Shown in pieces: positions 51,560 to 61,762 of a stretch of DNA of 64,000 nt. The notes under the pieces are model-generated. The model saw nothing but the letters and a program-made list of their open reading frames with translations. It ran no database searches and was not told the DNA's origin. The stretch's first letter is position 1. Each line of letters opens with the position of its first letter. Made by a program: the position numbers and the translations under genes. The stretch comes from Phycisphaerales bacterium. GTDB lineage: Bacteria > Planctomycetota > Phycisphaerae > Phycisphaerales > UBA1924. The stretch spans positions 121,551-185,550 of the forward strand of contig CANHCQ010000004.1 in assembly GCA_947459215.1 (NCBI GenBank), written 5' to 3'.

Positions 51560-53038
51560 TTGCACACACGAACGCGCGGCATCGCTCGGCTCTTGACCAT
51601 CGGGCTTCTCGCCCACACCCTCGTCTGCGCGCACGCCGAATCCATCGGCAGAATCGCCGACTCCGACCCTCGCGCCATCCTGCAGCGCTGCGACGCCGCC
51701 CTTCGCAAAGTCGAACGCATCGACTACCTCGCCCGCTGCTACTTCGGCGACCCCGACCGCGGCACGCCCGCCGCCGCCGAGGTCAAGGTCTGCCAGTGGC
51801 GCCGCCCCGGGCGAACCCCAGGCTTCCTCGCCGAGCAAACCAACTTCCCGACCGATCTCGTACCCGAGACCAAGAAGACCCTTTCCTACAACGGCCGCAC
51901 GCTCGAAGTCGTCGATCACCACCGCCACACGGTGCACGAAGGCCGCCTCACCGACGTCGCGGCATCGGCGACCTCGTTCCTCTCCGTACTCATGATCCGC
52001 GACCTCACCTCCGGCGCACCGATGGCCGAGGCCCTCCGCTCACCCCGCGTCACGTACGCAGGCCGCGCCAAACTCGGTGCCGATGAGTGCGACGTGATCG
52101 ACGTCACGACCCGCGAGGGACAGCAACTCCGCTGGTGGATCCGCGTCAGCGACTCCATGCCCCGCCGTCGCTACGACCAGAACAACAACATCACCCACGA
52201 CATCCTCTCCCTCGAAGCTGCCGAGAAGTGCGACACCAACATCCCGACGCCCGACGGATACACCCGCATTCGCGACCGAGGCCTGCCCGAGATCGCGTAC
52301 GCCGACGACGGGGATCCACTTCCCCCGTTCATCTGCGGCGTGGAAGACCGCGCATTCGCCCGGAAACTCCGCGACTCCTACAAGCTCGATGACCTCACCG
52401 CGGAAGCCACGACCGACCTCGAACGGGTCCGGCTGATCTGCGACTGGGTTCACGCACAGTGGCAACACAGCAACACACCCACCAAGTCGCTCACGAATGT
52501 CATCGACATCATCGAGGCCGGCCGCAAGGGCGAGCAATTCAGTTGCTCCGAGTTTGCCGGCGTCGTCACCGCCTGCCTCAATGCCGTGGGCATCTCCGCC
52601 CGCGAAGTGATCATGATGCACCCCGAGGTGGACACCATGCTCCTCGGCTCGTCGCATGTCGTCGCCGAAGCCTACTTGCGTGACCTTGGCCAATGGGTCT
52701 TTGTGGATGCGCAGAAGAATGTCGTCCCAACACTGGACGACAAGCCGCTGAACACCGTCGAGTTCCAACGCGCTCTGCAGAAACGCGATCCCGCCCTTGA
52801 CTTCAGCATCGACGGCGAGATCAACTCTTACCCGCTCGAACTCTCCGAGAGCATGTACTTCCTCCGCGCACGGCTCGAAGCCGTCGTTCTCGCCACCCCC
52901 CGCTTCACCGGCGCCGCCATGCTGATCCCCAAGGACTCGGATCCCCCCAAAGCCTTCCATCGCATGTCGCCGATCCATGGCGACGCAATCACAACCAGCT
53001 TGAAGGCGTTCTACGCCGCCCCGGAGGTCAGACGCTGA
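51560..53038 (+). CDS. Exported transglutaminase-like protein
   Basis: 492 residues from a TTG at 51560, chosen because GGAG stands eight bases before it and the product begins with a signal peptide (ending CAHA-E); upstream in-frame ATG and GTG codons give a charged leader with none. The N-terminal half resembles LolA/DUF-type beta lipid-binding domains (ILQRCDAALRKVERIDYLARC). The transglutaminase core holds Cys329 (FSCSEFAGVVTACL), His366 (SSHVVAEAYL) and Asp383 (WVFVDAQKN), a plausible triad. Such exported proteins may be proteases or crosslinkers; substrate unknown. Confidence 0.8.
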   Translation: MHTRTRGIARLLTIGLLAHTLVCAHAESIGRIADSDPRAILQRCDAALRKVERIDYLARCYFGDPDRGTPAAAEVKVCQWRRPGRTPGFLAEQTNFPTDLVPETKKTLSYNGRTLEVVDHHRHTVHEGRLTDVAASATSFLSVLMIRDLTSGAPMAEALRSPRVTYAGRAKLGADECDVIDVTTREGQQLRWWIRVSDSMPRRRYDQNNNITHDILSLEAAEKCDTNIPTPDGYTRIRDRGLPEIAYADDGDPLPPFICGVEDRAFARKLRDSYKLDDLTAEATTDLERVRLICDWVHAQWQHSNTPTKSLTNVIDIIEAGRKGEQFSCSEFAGVVTACLNAVGISAREVIMMHPEVDTMLLGSSHVVAEAYLRDLGQWVFVDAQKNVVPTLDDKPLNTVEFQRALQKRDPALDFSIDGEINSYPLELSESMYFLRARLEAVVLATPRFTGAAMLIPKDSDPPKAFHRMSPIHGDAITTSLKAFYAAPEVRR

Positions 53039-53091
53039 GACTGGGACGCAGCAGCGTGACGCCGGAACTTCGCGACTAGGCTCATCCGTTC

Positions 53092-55158
53092 ATGTCGAGC
53101 CCAGTCACGACAACTTCCACGCCCCCTCCAACGCCCACGACGACACCCTCCCGCGTGCTCGCCGCGTTCTTCTCGACCAAGGGCGAGCTGTACTCGGCGA
53201 TCCTCGCCGGCGTCTGGCTCTTCTTCGGCTTCGCCCTCCACAAGTTCGCTGACTGGCCCCGTGGCGACATCCTCATCTGGGCCTCGCTCGCCCTCGGCCT
53301 CGTCCACGGCCTGCGTGCCGCGGGTGAAGCCCTGCTCCACAAGAAGGTCGACATCGACGTGCTCATGGTCGTCGGCGCCATCGCCGCCGCCGCCATCGGA
53401 CATCCCGAAGACGGCGCACTCCTCCTCTTCCTCTTCGTCCTCGCCGGCGCCCTCGAAGACCTCGCCATGGCCCGCACCAAGCGCGAGGTCGAGGCCCTGC
53501 ACAAGCTCATGCCCACCGAGGCGACCGTGCTTCGCAACGGCGAGTGGGTCGAGGCCTCGCCCGAATCGCTCGCCCTGGGCGAACGCGTCAAGATCAAGCC
53601 CGGGCAGAAGACCCCCGCCGACTGCCGCCTCGTGCAGGGCGCGACCGAGATGGACCAGAGCGCCATCACCGGCGAGAGCATGCCCCGCACCGTCAAGGAG
53701 GGCGACGAGCTCTTCGCCGGCACGATCAACCTCGACGATCCCATCGAGGCCGTCGTCCTCCGCCGCGCCTCTGAGAGCAGCCTCCAGAAAATCCTCAGCC
53801 TCGTCACCACCGCCCGCGAACAGCGCGAGCCCGTGCAGCAGGTCATCGACCGCCTCAGCCAGCCTTACTCCATCGGTGTGATGCTCACGAGCGCCGCCGT
53901 CTTCGTGATCTGGTGGCTCGCCCTCGGACGCCCCTTCGAAGACGCCGTCTACACCGCCATCACCCTCCTCATCGTCGCCTCGCCCTGCGCCCTCATCATC
54001 GCCACGCCCACCGCCACCCTCTCTGCCATCGCCCGCGGCGCCCGCAGCGGCGTGCTCTTCAAGGGCGGCCAGGCCATCACCCGACTCGCCAACATCGGCG
54101 CTGTCTGCTTCGACAAGACCGGCACCCTCACCATGGGCCGCCCCCGCCTCGAGCAAGTTCACGCCGTCGCCTGGTCCGATGGCAAAGAGCTCCTCTCCCT
54201 CGCCGCCGCCATCGAAGGTGAGAGCACCCACCCCATCGCCGCCGCCATCCGCGAGGCCGCCGTCATCCGCGGCATCGCCCCCAGCACCGCGCTCCGCAAC
54301 ATCACCCACACCACCGGCCGCGGCATGAGCGCCAAGCTCCCGATCGGCGACACCGAAGTCGAAGTCCGCCTCGGCAGCCGCGCCCACACCGATGAAGTGA
54401 CACCCGTCTGCCTCCGCAACCGCGTGCACGACGTGCTCAGCACCATTCAGAACCGCGGGCAGATCGGCGTCGTCATCGCCGTCGATCACCCCGGCGACGA
54501 ACGCTCGATCGAGTCCGCCACCGTCGGCCAGGCCGCCGTACTCATCATGTCCGACGCCGTCCGCCCGGGTGCACGCGAACTCGTCACCCGCTTCCACGCG
54601 CTCGGCGTCCGGCCCGTGAAGATGCTCACCGGCGACAACAAGGTCACCGCCGAGCGGGTCGCCTCCAGCCTCGGGCTCGATGCCTTCGAGGCCGAGATGC
54701 TCCCCCAGGACAAGCTCGACGCCGTCGCACGCCTGAAGAACGACCTCAAGCACCACGCTCAGACCACCGGCGACACACATTTGGGCGTCGCCGTCATCGG
54801 CGACGGCGTGAACGACGCCCCGGCCCTCGCCGCCGCCGATGTCTCGGTCGCCATCGGTTCCATCGGCAGCGATGCGGCTCTGGAATCCGCCGACATCGTC
54901 CTACTCGCGGACGACCTGGGCACCGTGCCCTGGGCCGTCGGCCTCGCCCGCCGCGCCCGCGGCACCGTGCGGGCCAACATCATCTTCGCCCTCAGCGTGA
55001 TCGGCCTGATGGGCCTGGCCACGCTCGTCGGCTCACTCACCGGGCACAGGGTTCCCCTAGGCATCGGCGTCCTCGCCCACGAGGGCGGCACGCTCTTGGT
55101 CGTGCTCAACTCGCTCCGCCTGCTCTGGATCGCCAATCCGAACGAGCTCCGGGCGTAG
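53092..55158 (+). CDS. P1B-4-type heavy-metal-translocating ATPase
   Basis: 688 residues. TGES at 193-196, SPC at 297-299 in the metal-binding membrane helix, phosphorylated Asp341 (DKTGT), the HP motif STHPIA, GDGVNDAPAL and a final-helix HEGGT motif. SPC plus HEGGT is the signature of P1B-4 pumps, reported to export Co2+, Fe2+ or related metals; there is no N-terminal metal-binding domain, only a Pro/Thr-rich start, as in that group. It is an inner-membrane protein. The next gene is an Rrf2 regulator 136 bases on, possibly its controller. Confidence 0.93.
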   Translation: MSSPVTTTSTPPPTPTTTPSRVLAAFFSTKGELYSAILAGVWLFFGFALHKFADWPRGDILIWASLALGLVHGLRAAGEALLHKKVDIDVLMVVGAIAAAAIGHPEDGALLLFLFVLAGALEDLAMARTKREVEALHKLMPTEATVLRNGEWVEASPESLALGERVKIKPGQKTPADCRLVQGATEMDQSAITGESMPRTVKEGDELFAGTINLDDPIEAVVLRRASESSLQKILSLVTTAREQREPVQQVIDRLSQPYSIGVMLTSAAVFVIWWLALGRPFEDAVYTAITLLIVASPCALIIATPTATLSAIARGARSGVLFKGGQAITRLANIGAVCFDKTGTLTMGRPRLEQVHAVAWSDGKELLSLAAAIEGESTHPIAAAIREAAVIRGIAPSTALRNITHTTGRGMSAKLPIGDTEVEVRLGSRAHTDEVTPVCLRNRVHDVLSTIQNRGQIGVVIAVDHPGDERSIESATVGQAAVLIMSDAVRPGARELVTRFHALGVRPVKMLTGDNKVTAERVASSLGLDAFEAEMLPQDKLDAVARLKNDLKHHAQTTGDTHLGVAVIGDGVNDAPALAAADVSVAIGSIGSDAALESADIVLLADDLGTVPWAVGLARRARGTVRANIIFALSVIGLMGLATLVGSLTGHRVPLGIGVLAHEGGTLLVVLNSLRLLWIANPNELRA

Positions 55159-55294
55159 TGATTCGACGAGCCCCAAGCGTCAGCGCGCTGGTGCCATACC
55201 CCCCTGTTCCGGCACGCGTCTCAGCATGTGTGTATCCTCATTTCCGGAGAATGGGCGTGTCGCCCGCGAACCGTTCCGGGGTACGGAGTTTTCG

Positions 55295-55762
55295 ATGCAC
55301 TCGCTCACCGCCGAATACGCACTGCGCGCCATGTCCTGCCTTGCGATGCACGGCAGTCAGCTCGTTCCCACAACCACACTCGCCGTCCAGACCAAGGTGC
55401 CGAGCAACTACTTGGCCAAGGTCCTCCAGCAACTCGCCGCCGCCGGGCTGATCACCGGCCGCCGCGGCGTCGGCGGCGGATACAAGCTCTCGCGTCCCAA
55501 CACCGAGATCAAACTCCTCGACGTCATCAACGCCGTCGACCCCGTGCAGCGCATCACCAGCTGCCCGCTCGGGCTCACCAACCACGGCAGCTACCTCTGT
55601 CCGTTGCACCGCAAGGCCGACCAGGCCGCCGCCGCCGTGATCGACATCTACAAGGGTGTCAGCCTCGCCGACTTGCTGCTTGACCCCAAGAGCAACAAGC
55701 CGCTGTGCGACGAAGAGACCACCGCCAAGCTCAGCGTCAAGGGCGTGCTGCTCGACGAGTGA
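55295..55762 (+). CDS. Rrf2-family transcriptional regulator
   Basis: 155 residues from the ATG at 55295, with CGGAG six bases upstream. The winged helix is MHSLTAEYALRAMSCLAMHG ... VPSNYLAKVLQQLAAAGLITGRRGVGGGYKLSRP, typical of IscR/NsrR/RirA relatives. Cys90 and Cys102 (TSCPLGLTNHGSYLCPLH) with Cys15 could bind an Fe-S cluster, but the 11-residue spacing differs from the usual IscR and NsrR patterns, so the ligand set is uncertain. It senses iron, NO or redox state by family knowledge, which suits a neighbouring metal pump. Confidence 0.9.
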   Translation: MHSLTAEYALRAMSCLAMHGSQLVPTTTLAVQTKVPSNYLAKVLQQLAAAGLITGRRGVGGGYKLSRPNTEIKLLDVINAVDPVQRITSCPLGLTNHGSYLCPLHRKADQAAAAVIDIYKGVSLADLLLDPKSNKPLCDEETTAKLSVKGVLLDE

Positions 55763-56037
55763 TCGCGCTCGCGAGCGAAGCAAGTGGGGCGAACGATACC
55801 GCGTCGGGTGCCAACGCCTGACCGGCTCGGCGGTCAAGCAGTGCTGGCATTATCGATCGCGGCGCGCTCACACGGGTTGGCAAGGAACAGCCGCCCCGCG
55901 CCCCCGAGCATCGTTCCGCCACCCGGAGAGAGCACGACCCCGACTTGCTACCATCTCACCAGTTGTGCGAGCGGCGTGTGCCCGTTCTCGCGACCAGCCG
56001 GCACGGGCGAGAGCCCGCGCATGACGGAGATTTCTCG

Positions 56038-57006
56038 ATGATCCCAAAGCCGCCGCCGCGCGAGGGTTCCCTCGGTTTCTACTACATCCCGCCCTATCGC
56101 GTCCAGGGTTTCTCGATCGCCGGTGAGGTCACCACGATCCAGGTCCCCGAACTCGACGTCTGCTTCGACATGGGCCAGTGCCCACGCGCCGCCCTCTCCG
56201 CCAAGTACTGCGCCATCAGCCACGGCCACATGGACCACATCGGTGGCCTCGCGTATTACTGCTCCCAGCGCCGCTTCCAGGGCATGGGCGACGCCAAGAT
56301 CATCTGCGACGAACGCATCGCCCCCGCCATCGACCGCATGATGGCCGGCTTCATCGACCTCGAGCAGCAGACCACGCCCTACGAGCTCATCAAGCTCGCG
56401 CCCGAGGGTCAGGTCGAGATCAAGAACAACATCTTCCTCCGCGGCTTTCACACCGAGCACACCGCCCCCTCGATGGGCTACACCATCGTCGAGAAGCGCA
56501 GCAAGCTCAAGCAGGAGTACGTCGACCTGCCGCAGGAGAAGCTCAAGGAACTCAAAGACCGCGGCATCGAGATCACCCGCTTCCTCGAGATCCCGCTGAT
56601 CGCCTATCTCGGCGATACCCAGCCGTGTGCCGCCCTCCTGCGCAACGACGTGATCAACGCCCAGATCGTGCTCTGCGAGTGCACGTTCTTCGAGCCCGAC
56701 CACAAGGACCGCGCCAAGGTCGGGATGCACATGCACGTCGACAACATCGCCGAGTGGCTCCGCGTCCTGCAGTGCCAGAGCCTCGTCCTCTGCCACGTCT
56801 CCCGCCGCACCGATCTCGGCTACGCCCGCAAGCGCCTCATGGAAGTCGCCGGCACCAAGGCCGACAAGGTGCTGTTCCTCATGGACTACAAGGCGGGCAA
56901 AGCCCGCTACGAGCGGCAGATCATCGAGAGCGGCGGCACACTCGAACGCTCCGGCCCACCGCGGGGCGGCGGGTTCCGGCCGGGCGGGCCGAGGCCGCGG
57001 CATTAG
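56038..57006 (+). CDS. MBL-fold metallohydrolase (RNase Z-like)
   Basis: 322 residues from the ATG at 56038, GGAG eight bases upstream. The metal motif SHGHMDHIGGL gives His62, His64, Asp66 and His67; a later FHTEHTAPSMGY supplies His, and LAYLGDT-like IAYLGDTQPC supplies the bridging Asp. ECTFFEPDH and LVLCHVSRRTDLGYAR follow. The order resembles RNase Z/ElaC relatives, but the protein is an uncharacterised subgroup and may act on another phosphodiester. The Gly/Pro/Arg tail (RGGGFRPGGPRP) could contact RNA. Cytoplasmic. Confidence 0.85.
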   Translation: MIPKPPPREGSLGFYYIPPYRVQGFSIAGEVTTIQVPELDVCFDMGQCPRAALSAKYCAISHGHMDHIGGLAYYCSQRRFQGMGDAKIICDERIAPAIDRMMAGFIDLEQQTTPYELIKLAPEGQVEIKNNIFLRGFHTEHTAPSMGYTIVEKRSKLKQEYVDLPQEKLKELKDRGIEITRFLEIPLIAYLGDTQPCAALLRNDVINAQIVLCECTFFEPDHKDRAKVGMHMHVDNIAEWLRVLQCQSLVLCHVSRRTDLGYARKRLMEVAGTKADKVLFLMDYKAGKARYERQIIESGGTLERSGPPRGGGFRPGGPRPRH

Positions 57007-57046
57007 AACAAGTCCAACAAGCGCTGGCTTCGTCGTCGAACACAAT

Positions 57047-57078
57047 GACAAGGCCCGGGCACTCGCCCGGGCCTTGTC
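57047..57078. terminator. Bidirectional hairpin between convergent genes
   Basis: Perfect 14-bp stem (57047-57060 with 57065-57078), four-base loop ACTC, between the MBL-fold gene and the carbonic anhydrase-chemoreceptor gene. No T-run on either side. Confidence 0.65.
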
Positions 57079-57098
57079 GCATCCTGATTGCTGCTCAC

Positions 57099-60065
57099 TC
57101 ACACGCGGAACTTCGCCACCATCGCCTGCAGCTTCTCCGCCTGCTGGCTCAGCTGCGTCGCCGCCTGGGCTGCCTGCTCGGCGCCCTGCGTCGATTCCTT
57201 GGTGACGGCACTGATCGATTCCATGCTGCGGGCGATCTCCTCGCTCGCCGACGACTGCTGCTCTGCCGCCGCCGCGATGGACGTGATCATCGTGCCCACA
57301 TTCTTCGAGCCGTCCACGATCGCCTGCAGCGACTCACCCGCGGAGTTCGCCAGCGCCACGCCGGTGCTCACCCGCTTCGAGCCGCTCTCGATCTGCGACA
57401 CGGCGGTCGAGGTTTCGGTCTGGATCTCGCGGATGCTCGCCGAGACCTGCTCGGTCGCGGTCGTCGTCCGCTCCGCGAGCTTGCGCACCTCGTCCGCGAC
57501 GACCGCGAAGCCCTTGCCGTGCTCGCCGGCCCGGGCGGCCTCGATCGCCGCGTTGAGGGCCAAGAGGTTGGTCTGCTCCGCGATGTCGTTGATGACGCCG
57601 ATGATCTGCCCGATCTGCTCGGACTTCTTGCCCAGTTCGCCGATCGCGCGGGCCGATTCCTGCACCTGCGCAGCGATCGCCTTCATCTCGCTGACCGTGT
57701 TCGCGACGACGCCGGCGCCCTCGTTGGCCTTCTCGCCCGACTGCGACGCGTTCGCCGCCGCATCCGACGACTTGCGCGCCACCTCGGTCACCGACGAGGA
57801 CATCTCCTCGATCGCGGCCGAGATCTGCGTCGCCTGGTCCTGCTGCTTGCGCATGCCCGTCGCCATCTCCTCGGAGCTGGCGGCGATCTCGGTGGCCGCA
57901 GCAGCGACCTCGCGCGTCGAACTCGACACCTGGCCGATCAGCTGCCGCAGCGAAGCACTCATGCGATCGGTTGCACGCGAGAGCTCGCCCAATTCGTCGC
58001 TGGCCGTGCTGTTCAGAGCCGGCCCGGTCAGGTCGCCGTCCGCGACACGCCCGAGCTGCGCCAGCACAGCCGACGACGCCCGCAGCATGCTGCGAACAAG
58101 CACAAAGCTCACTGATGCCGCCAGCGTGACCACCACCACAGACAGCAAGATGGTCTTGAACCGCGTGAAGTCCGAAACCGCGGCGGCCGTCTCGATCGCT
58201 TCCCGCGTCGAAGTAGCGATGGACTTCTCCAGTTCCGCCGAAGCCGTCACGATCTTCGGACCCGTTTCCGTCAGCATGGTTCCCCAGAGCTCATTGCGCT
58301 TCGAAGCAAGGTCCAAAGCTTCACTCAGTCGGTCAGAATAGAACTCGAACGCCTGCTTCAGCTCCGCGAGCGCCGCCTTGCGCTTGGGGTTCTTGACGAT
58401 CTTCTCCAGCTCGCCGATCTCCTTCGCGCCCTGCACGATCGCCGCCTGAGCCGCGCCGCTGTCCGCAGGGTCGTGCGACCGGAGGAACTTGAAGAAGCTC
58501 AGCCGGGCCTTCATCAGATCCATGCCCATCCGCCCAGCCTCGGCGGCGACGCGATGGTCCCCGTCCTTGCGGGCCGACTCGGCGATCATCTCCAGCAGGG
58601 CCGTCGCCCGCATGGCCGTCGGCGCAATCTGCGAATCGATCACCCCGTTACGCTCCGCGATCAGCGAGATGATCCGCTCCACGCTCGCGTCATACTCCTT
58701 CGTAGCTTCCTTCAGCCGCTTGACGATCTCCACGCGCTCCGGTACCGCGAACGACTCCTGCGCGACCTTCAGACGGGCGTGCAGCGTCGCCGACGCGTCG
58801 GACGCCTTCTGCACGTCCTCTCCCTTGTTGCTCAAGAGGAAGTCCCGCAGGCTCACACGCAGACGACCCAGATCCTCGTTGACCTGACCGCTCAAAGCGT
58901 TCTTGTCGGCAAGTCCGGCCACCGTCACCGTCGAGTTCGCCAACTGCGTCTCGCCGCCCACCGACACCGTCGCCAACACGAGAATCATCGACGCCATGCC
59001 GCCAAAGCCAAGCGACAGCTTTGTGCCCAGCGTCAGACCTCGAACCGACGTGCCGTCGGTGCGTCGGATACGACTCAGCGAGAATGCCAGCCCGACCGTC
59101 AGAACCACCACCAGAGCGGCGCTGGACCCGAACAGAAACGTCACCGTGTCCGAAGTCATCGCGCCGTCTTCCACTCGATCGACCGCGGCCGCCTTGCCGT
59201 GCTCCGGGCCGAAGCGCGGAATGTTCGGAAGCTTGAGCGCGGGCACGACGAACGTTCCATCCGACGTCACCGACTTTGCGCTCGCAGCATCGCCCGTCGC
59301 CTCATCGTGGTTCGCGGCCGCCTCGTGCGATCCGTGATCGGCCGAAGCCGTGCTTTGCTCGTCCGCATCCCCGACCGGCGCCTTCAGCAAGCTCGACTGC
59401 TCCGGGTGCTCGCCCAGCCACTTCACTTTGCCGTTCGAAATGTCGTACACGCCGCCGACAATCTGCAGCTTGCCATCGTGCACCAGGTGACGAAGCTCCT
59501 CGCTGCTGACCAGCAACGTCTTCACCGTCTCAAACACGTTCGCCTCGATCGCGAGCGGAATGAGCGCCTCGCCCGTGGCCTTTGGATCCAACTTGCGAGC
59601 CGATTCCACCGCCGGCACGATGCTGGATACCAGCCCCGGAATGCTCCCGCCCACCTTGGCGTTGTTCACCACCGCCGTCACCGCGCCGCACTTGGTGTGA
59701 CCCAGCACCACCAGCAGCGGCACGTTCATATGCCCCGCCGCGTACTCCACCGAGCCGATCTCGTCCACCTTGGCCACGTTGCCCGCAACCCGCACCGTGA
59801 ACACATCGCCGATGCCCTGGTCAAAGACGCGCTCCACGGGAACCCGCGAGTCGGCGCATCCGAGCACCGCGGCAAACGGACCCTGTCCTTTGGATGTCTC
59901 GGCGATCCGATCCGCGCCGGTGTTGGGGTTGGTCGCTGCCCCGGTCGCAAACCGGTTGTTGCCTTCCTTCAGCCGGGCCAACGCCTCCGCCGGACTCGAC
60001 ACCTGCCCCGCCAAGGCAAACGTGCTCAGGACCAACGAAGAAATCAACGCGGTGCGGACGTGCAT
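57099..60065 (-). CDS. Exported beta-carbonic anhydrase fused to a methyl-accepting chemotaxis receptor
   Basis: 988 residues from the ATG at 60065 (GGAGAGG five bases upstream). The signal sequence covers 1-20. About 25-220 is a beta-class carbonic anhydrase with zinc ligands Cys70, His123 and Cys126 and the Asp72-Arg74 dyad (GCADSR, GHTKCG). A His/Asp/Ala-rich linker (about 230-300) and a membrane span (308-331) follow, then a basic loop (SRIRRTDG) and a second span (350-370). A helical sensor domain (372-634) is followed by a third span (635-657), a HAMP region and the MCP signalling hairpin with [42 protein letters not shown] tip at 829-866. It probably senses CO2/bicarbonate or its pH effect and signals to CheA. 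The sequence is continuous, with no frameshift. Confidence 0.93.
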   Translation of the reverse strand: MHVRTALISSLVLSTFALAGQVSSPAEALARLKEGNNRFATGAATNPNTGADRIAETSKGQGPFAAVLGCADSRVPVERVFDQGIGDVFTVRVAGNVAKVDEIGSVEYAAGHMNVPLLVVLGHTKCGAVTAVVNNAKVGGSIPGLVSSIVPAVESARKLDPKATGEALIPLAIEANVFETVKTLLVSSEELRHLVHDGKLQIVGGVYDISNGKVKWLGEHPEQSSLLKAPVGDADEQSTASADHGSHEAAANHDEATGDAASAKSVTSDGTFVVPALKLPNIPRFGPEHGKAAAVDRVEDGAMTSDTVTFLFGSSAALVVVLTVGLAFSLSRIRRTDGTSVRGLTLGTKLSLGFGGMASMILVLATVSVGGETQLANSTVTVAGLADKNALSGQVNEDLGRLRVSLRDFLLSNKGEDVQKASDASATLHARLKVAQESFAVPERVEIVKRLKEATKEYDASVERIISLIAERNGVIDSQIAPTAMRATALLEMIAESARKDGDHRVAAEAGRMGMDLMKARLSFFKFLRSHDPADSGAAQAAIVQGAKEIGELEKIVKNPKRKAALAELKQAFEFYSDRLSEALDLASKRNELWGTMLTETGPKIVTASAELEKSIATSTREAIETAAAVSDFTRFKTILLSVVVVTLAASVSFVLVRSMLRASSAVLAQLGRVADGDLTGPALNSTASDELGELSRATDRMSASLRQLIGQVSSSTREVAAAATEIAASSEEMATGMRKQQDQATQISAAIEEMSSSVTEVARKSSDAAANASQSGEKANEGAGVVANTVSEMKAIAAQVQESARAIGELGKKSEQIGQIIGVINDIAEQTNLLALNAAIEAARAGEHGKGFAVVADEVRKLAERTTTATEQVSASIREIQTETSTAVSQIESGSKRVSTGVALANSAGESLQAIVDGSKNVGTMITSIAAAAEQQSSASEEIARSMESISAVTKESTQGAEQAAQAATQLSQQAEKLQAMVAKFRV

Positions 60066-60254
60066 AGCAACCTCTCCGGAATGAAGTCGTCGCCGCGCGC
60101 ACACCCTGCGACCCGCGGCCTGCACCATGAGTCGTCCGCCGAATCACTTCATTCGCATGCGGATGGTCGCTTTCGCGGAGTTTCACCAGACGCCACGAGA
60201 CGACACCGCAAAGACTCGCCGTCTTCACACGCGAAAACACCCGATCGCAATTTG

Positions 60255-60278
60255 AATGTGGATCTTCTTGTCCACATT
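60255..60278. promoter_or_regulatory. Palindrome upstream of the carbonic anhydrase-chemoreceptor gene
   Basis: AATGTGGA (60255-60262) and TCCACATT (60271-60278) with an eight-base loop, in the 257-bp gap. It may be an operator for the gene starting at 60065 or a terminator for the M24 peptidase gene ending at 60323; no T-run supports the latter. Confidence 0.35.
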
Positions 60279-60322
60279 GGGGCGCGGAGCGTCTCGCTCT
60301 CGCGGCACGTTGCGTCCGTCGA

Positions 60323-61582
60323 TCAGCCGATCCGCACCGGCTCATCCTGCACACAACTCGTCACCACCGGCCCCGCCTTCTCATCGACATAGATGTTGAT
60401 CTCGTTCCGCACCCCGAAGCTCGGCGTGCCCGGGCCGCATTCCTTCTCCGCGGCCTCCGTCGACAAGTACAACCCCGGCTCGATGGTGAACCCCGTGTCC
60501 GCAAGCATCTCGCGGGTGTCGTGCGTCTCGAAGTTATCAAGGTTCATGCCCATGCCATGGACCATCGCGCCGGGGCTCAAGCTGTGCCCGGTCCGGTGCT
60601 TCACATACTGAATCAGCCCATCGCGCTCGAAGACGCCTCGGGCCGCGTCGTCGAGCTGCCAGCCCTGCACGCCCTTGCCCGCCTTCCATGATTCCTGCGC
60701 CACCTTCACCGCCGCATCCCGCGCGTTGCGAACGCTGTCGAAGATCCGCCGCATGCTCTTGGGGATCTCGCTGCCGACGTACCCGGTCCACGTGATGTCC
60801 GAGTACACGTTCTCTTCGCCGCGAGTGCCCTTCACCCGTGCCCACAGATCGACCAACACCCAATCACCCTTCTGAATCTTCGTCGGTGTGCGCTCGGTGG
60901 GTTCATAGTGCGGGTCCGCGGCGTGTCCGTTCACGCTCACGATCGGACCATCGGGCCACTCCAGGCCGCGCTTCTGAAAATCGGCCCGGATGTGCTTCGC
61001 CACATCGAGTTCATAGATCTCCTTACCGCCCCTGATGTGCTCGCCGATGAACGCGAACGCTCCGGCCATGATCTCGCCGCAGTGCTTGCTGGCGACGTCG
61101 TGCTGCTCCCGTGCCGCACTCCCCCACCGTGCGGCCGACACCTGCACGAGGTTGGCGCTCGACACCACTTCCACGCCCAAGGCCCGCACCATCTCCACCA
61201 CGCCGCCGGGCGCGATGTCCATCACCGGCAGCGAGTCCCCGGGCGAGTAATCCATCGCGACGCGGCCGAACGCGCCCAGCTCCTCCGCCAAGGTCGCGTG
61301 CAGGTCGCGCCAACCGGAGTAGACCGTTCGCGCCACGCCCTTCGTGCTCGCGCTGGTGGCGAACGCGCCCTCGTCGAGCGACTGCACGATCAGCCGCGGT
61401 TCGCCCCTCGCCGGGATTACCGCGAACGACCGCCGCGTCACGTGCCGCTTGCCCGGCGAGCCGTCGTCCGCCGCGTGGGGGAAAAGCCTCAGGAAGACGG
61501 CGTTGGAATTGCGGAAGTCGTGGAGCAGCCAGGCGTCGATGCCGCGGGCGTGCATGAATGACTGGAGGGAAGCGATCTGCAT
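60323..61582 (-). CDS. M24-family metallopeptidase (Xaa-Pro aminopeptidase-like)
   Basis: 419 residues from the ATG at 61582, AGAGGTG upstream; the much longer open frame above it is antisense to another gene. The C-terminal pita-bread domain has the metal ligands Asp (WVLVDLWA), Asp (VYSDITWTG), His (HRTGHSLSPG), Glu (FTIEPGLYL) and Glu (VRNEINIYV). The N-terminal domain (LQSFMHARGIDAWLLHDFRNSNAVF) is of creatinase type. It removes N-terminal residues before proline, or hydrolyses a related amide, in the cytoplasm. Divergent from a GC-dockerin gene. Confidence 0.9.
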   Translation of the reverse strand: MQIASLQSFMHARGIDAWLLHDFRNSNAVFLRLFPHAADDGSPGKRHVTRRSFAVIPARGEPRLIVQSLDEGAFATSASTKGVARTVYSGWRDLHATLAEELGAFGRVAMDYSPGDSLPVMDIAPGGVVEMVRALGVEVVSSANLVQVSAARWGSAAREQHDVASKHCGEIMAGAFAFIGEHIRGGKEIYELDVAKHIRADFQKRGLEWPDGPIVSVNGHAADPHYEPTERTPTKIQKGDWVLVDLWARVKGTRGEENVYSDITWTGYVGSEIPKSMRRIFDSVRNARDAAVKVAQESWKAGKGVQGWQLDDAARGVFERDGLIQYVKHRTGHSLSPGAMVHGMGMNLDNFETHDTREMLADTGFTIEPGLYLSTEAAEKECGPGTPSFGVRNEINIYVDEKAGPVVTSCVQDEPVRIG

Positions 61583-61762
61583 GGTGTCACCTCTGCGGGT
61601 TGCGGGTCTTGAGCGCCACGCCCGAGCCGGAGCATCCCGCGATCCGCGGCCTTCGTCCGAGAACCCGTGGCGAAAGCGTAGTTTTCGCTTGCTTCCGGTG
61701 TGAATCGCGAGACAATAGAAGCTGCGGCTCGCATCGTCCCGCGGCCCTGGGAAACGTTGACC

